Assembly: GCF_008017805.1 (NCBI RefSeq)
Contig: NZ_VRTT01000076.1
Location: 1 to 35,018 of the forward strand
Direction of reading: 5' to 3'
DNA from: Paenibacillus sp. N3.4
GTDB lineage: Bacteria; Bacillota; Bacilli; Paenibacillales; NBRC-103111
DNA: 35,018 bases
In this document: positions 33,554 to 35,018 of the stretch, one piece after another
How the letters are laid out: each line of letters begins with the position of its first letter
Numbering within the stretch: the stretch's first letter is position 1
Program-made: the position numbers and the translations under genes
Notes under the pieces: model-generated
Seen by the model: the letters and a program-made list of their open reading frames with translations, nothing else
Told to the model about the DNA's origin: nothing
Databases searched by the model: none

Positions 33554-34615
33554 TTAAGAATCCTTCTTCTGTACTAATCTGGGTAGGTCACGGACGATTT
33601 CCACAAGGAACCAATCAGGAAGACTTTCCCCGATTTCATTCTTCGAAACAGAGAGTTGGGCAATTTCGAGACTAATTGCGCTCAGACTTTTTAACAGAGC
33701 TTTGGCGCGGTGGGCTAATTTCTTGTGGTGCTCGGTTAGTATGTCCTTAGAATCTGGCAGTTCTTTTATTAACTGGGCACGGAAGGACTGCGCCATGAAG
33801 TACAATACATCCCGATCTTCCGGTAGGTGAGGCCAGTTGGCTTCGCCTTCCAGAATAGCGTTCAGTTTATATTTGTTGTTAGTTTGCTTGTAGAAGGCTT
33901 TGAATTGCCCGGCATGATGAGGGGATAAACAACCTGTCGCCAAAATGTCCAACGTTTCCAGCTGCAGATGGTCTCCATATTCGTTAAGTGCATCGCTTAG
34001 CATGTGCCACGACCGGGGAGTAGAGAACGGTTCTTCGTGTTTCGGAGGCTGCACCCAGAGATGATCGGGGCGTGCCTCGATATAGGCGATCACCATGGGA
34101 TGAATTCCGTTATTATAGGCCCATTCTAACCATCCTCGGTGAGAAACTTTTAGTTGAACGTGAAACATACGATTGATAAGTGCTGAAGACATTGGCTTCA
34201 CAATAGCGCTGTCTTGTGCCCGGTTCCCCGCACCAATTACGACAGAGCCCTCCGGGAGCACGTATTCTCCAATGCGCTTCTCCAGAATCAGACTATAGAA
34301 AGCCTTCTGAACCTCATGTGTACAAGCATTCAATTCATCTAAAAATAGACAGTAGGGCTCACTTCGGGCAATCATGCTGGGAGGACAAAATCGACTTTTT
34401 CCGTCTACAATCTGAGGGACTCCTATCAAGTCCTCCGGGGCGAGCTGGCTGCCTAATAGCGAGACGCATGGTAACCCAACCATTTCGGCAAATTGCTGAA
34501 CTAGGGACGACTTCCCAATTCCAGGTGGCCCCCAAATAAAAACCGGCCGTACGACCGCTATATTCAAAAGTAGATCCATTATTTGTTTAGATGTAACTGA
34601 AGCAGATATATTCAT
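33554..34615 (-). CDS. MoxR-type AAA+ ATPase
   Basis: 353 residues. Walker A is GPPGIGKSS, Walker B is CLFLDELN, sensor 1 is in VVIGAGNRAQD and an arginine finger-like region is LINRMFHVQL. It has a long C-terminal helical region (about 200-353) as in dynein-like MoxR proteins. By family it remodels or assembles a partner using ATP, and the VWA-metallopeptidase protein encoded 2 bases downstream is the obvious partner. GGAGG lies 10 bases before the ATG, and an extended -10 element is at 34650-34658. Confidence 0.9.
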   Translation of the reverse strand: MNISASVTSKQIMDLLLNIAVVRPVFIWGPPGIGKSSLVQQFAEMVGLPCVSLLGSQLAPEDLIGVPQIVDGKSRFCPPSMIARSEPYCLFLDELNACTHEVQKAFYSLILEKRIGEYVLPEGSVVIGAGNRAQDSAIVKPMSSALINRMFHVQLKVSHRGWLEWAYNNGIHPMVIAYIEARPDHLWVQPPKHEEPFSTPRSWHMLSDALNEYGDHLQLETLDILATGCLSPHHAGQFKAFYKQTNNKYKLNAILEGEANWPHLPEDRDVLYFMAQSFRAQLIKELPDSKDILTEHHKKLAHRAKALLKSLSAISLEIAQLSVSKNEIGESLPDWFLVEIVRDLPRLVQKKDS

Positions 34616-34649
34616 GCTGAGCTTTCCTCCGTAATTTAAAGTTAAAGCA

Positions 34650-34658
34650 ATAATACCA
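34650..34658 (-). promoter_or_regulatory. Extended -10 promoter of the MoxR-VWA pair
   Basis: On the minus strand TGGTATTAT, 35 bases upstream of the MoxR ATG. No -35 match. Confidence 0.4.
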
Positions 34659-35018
34659 TAAGGTGATTAAAGATTTGTTGATATAATTTAGTTTTAAAGT
34701 TTGTCAACCAAATGAGGATGAATATGCTCCTGATTCGAAGAAATTCGAATATGAAAGCTTTGCTCAGGTTCTGTTCAAGATCCTGACAGTCTCCATCAGA
34801 CTAGTTTACTGACCCGCAAACGGTGCATGTTTGGTAGATTATTATCGTTGTTCATAGATATAGTATGGTACCTAACTGCATTTGTTTCAACCTACTATTT
34901 TGCAAATGGGAGTTGTATAAGGCTCTTCGCTGCTTACTATTGGTAATTAAGATTATAGAGAAAAGAATAGAAACAAGCTTCTTACCAGCCTATGCTAGAA
35001 TCTCATAGCAAATGAAAG
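34659..35018. other. AT-rich right end without genes
   Basis: No gene supported. The region is AT-rich and holds no convincing hairpin or repeat to my reading. Confidence 0.4.

Overview
The window reads as a chromosomal segment of a spore-forming, Gram-positive Bacillota, most like Paenibacillus or a close relative. Grounds: strong AGGAGG-type ribosome binding sites with frequent TTG/GTG starts, an sspI small acid-soluble spore protein gene, a YheC/YheD-type ATP-grasp gene, a Lia-type envelope-stress operon, a ydaO-type c-di-AMP riboswitch upstream of a 3D-domain protein, and typical SipS/zwf/KtrA genes. No rRNA, tRNA, CRISPR array or complete insertion sequence was seen.

Layout. (1) 489-5639: a molybdenum block, with a cytochrome b561-like/YedY-like molybdopterin oxidoreductase fusion followed by a MOSC protein, mobA, moaA and moeA; the enzyme sits beside the genes that make its cofactor. 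(2) 5687-7086: a badly decayed ECF sigma factor followed by its intact RskA-type anti-sigma gene. (3) 7117-9422: an Eis-like acetyltransferase (frameshifted), a small convergent gene, and a secreted 3D-domain protein under c-di-AMP riboswitch control. (4) 9741-13947: a lia-like operon (LiaI-like, PspA/LiaH-like, LiaF, LiaS broken by a frameshift, LiaR) ending in signal peptidase I. (5) 14060-14482: four tandem copies of a ~113-bp unit, each with two different hairpins. (6) 14501-20785: a FliD-like protein, GNAT, a small Lsm-like protein, zwf, a Tat-exported metallophosphoesterase and prfC. (7) 21076-23223: a YheC/D ATP-grasp gene and a GGDEF-EAL gene, convergent and both frameshifted. (8) 23498-27501: a LacI regulator with Gfo/Idh, ThuA-like and Gfo/Idh genes, a sugar catabolic operon with a palindromic operator at its promoter. 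(9) 27577-30191: an MtnX-like phosphatase, sspI, ktrA and an SpoU-family rRNA methyltransferase. (10) 30435-34615 (minus strand): a broken leucine-rich-repeat gene, a RimJ-like acetyltransferase, and a MoxR ATPase paired with a VWA protein carrying two metallopeptidase domains.

Two themes stand out. First, at least six otherwise well-conserved genes are each broken by what looks like the loss of a single base, mostly in a homopolymer run; this points to homopolymer undercalling in the assembly, though true decay cannot be excluded. The ECF sigma factor is different: it has several stop codons plus a deletion and looks like a real pseudogene. Second, the best candidates for under-described biology are the paired-hairpin tandem repeat array and the MoxR/double-metallopeptidase-VWA pair. 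Function calls rest on motifs read by eye; no database search was possible.
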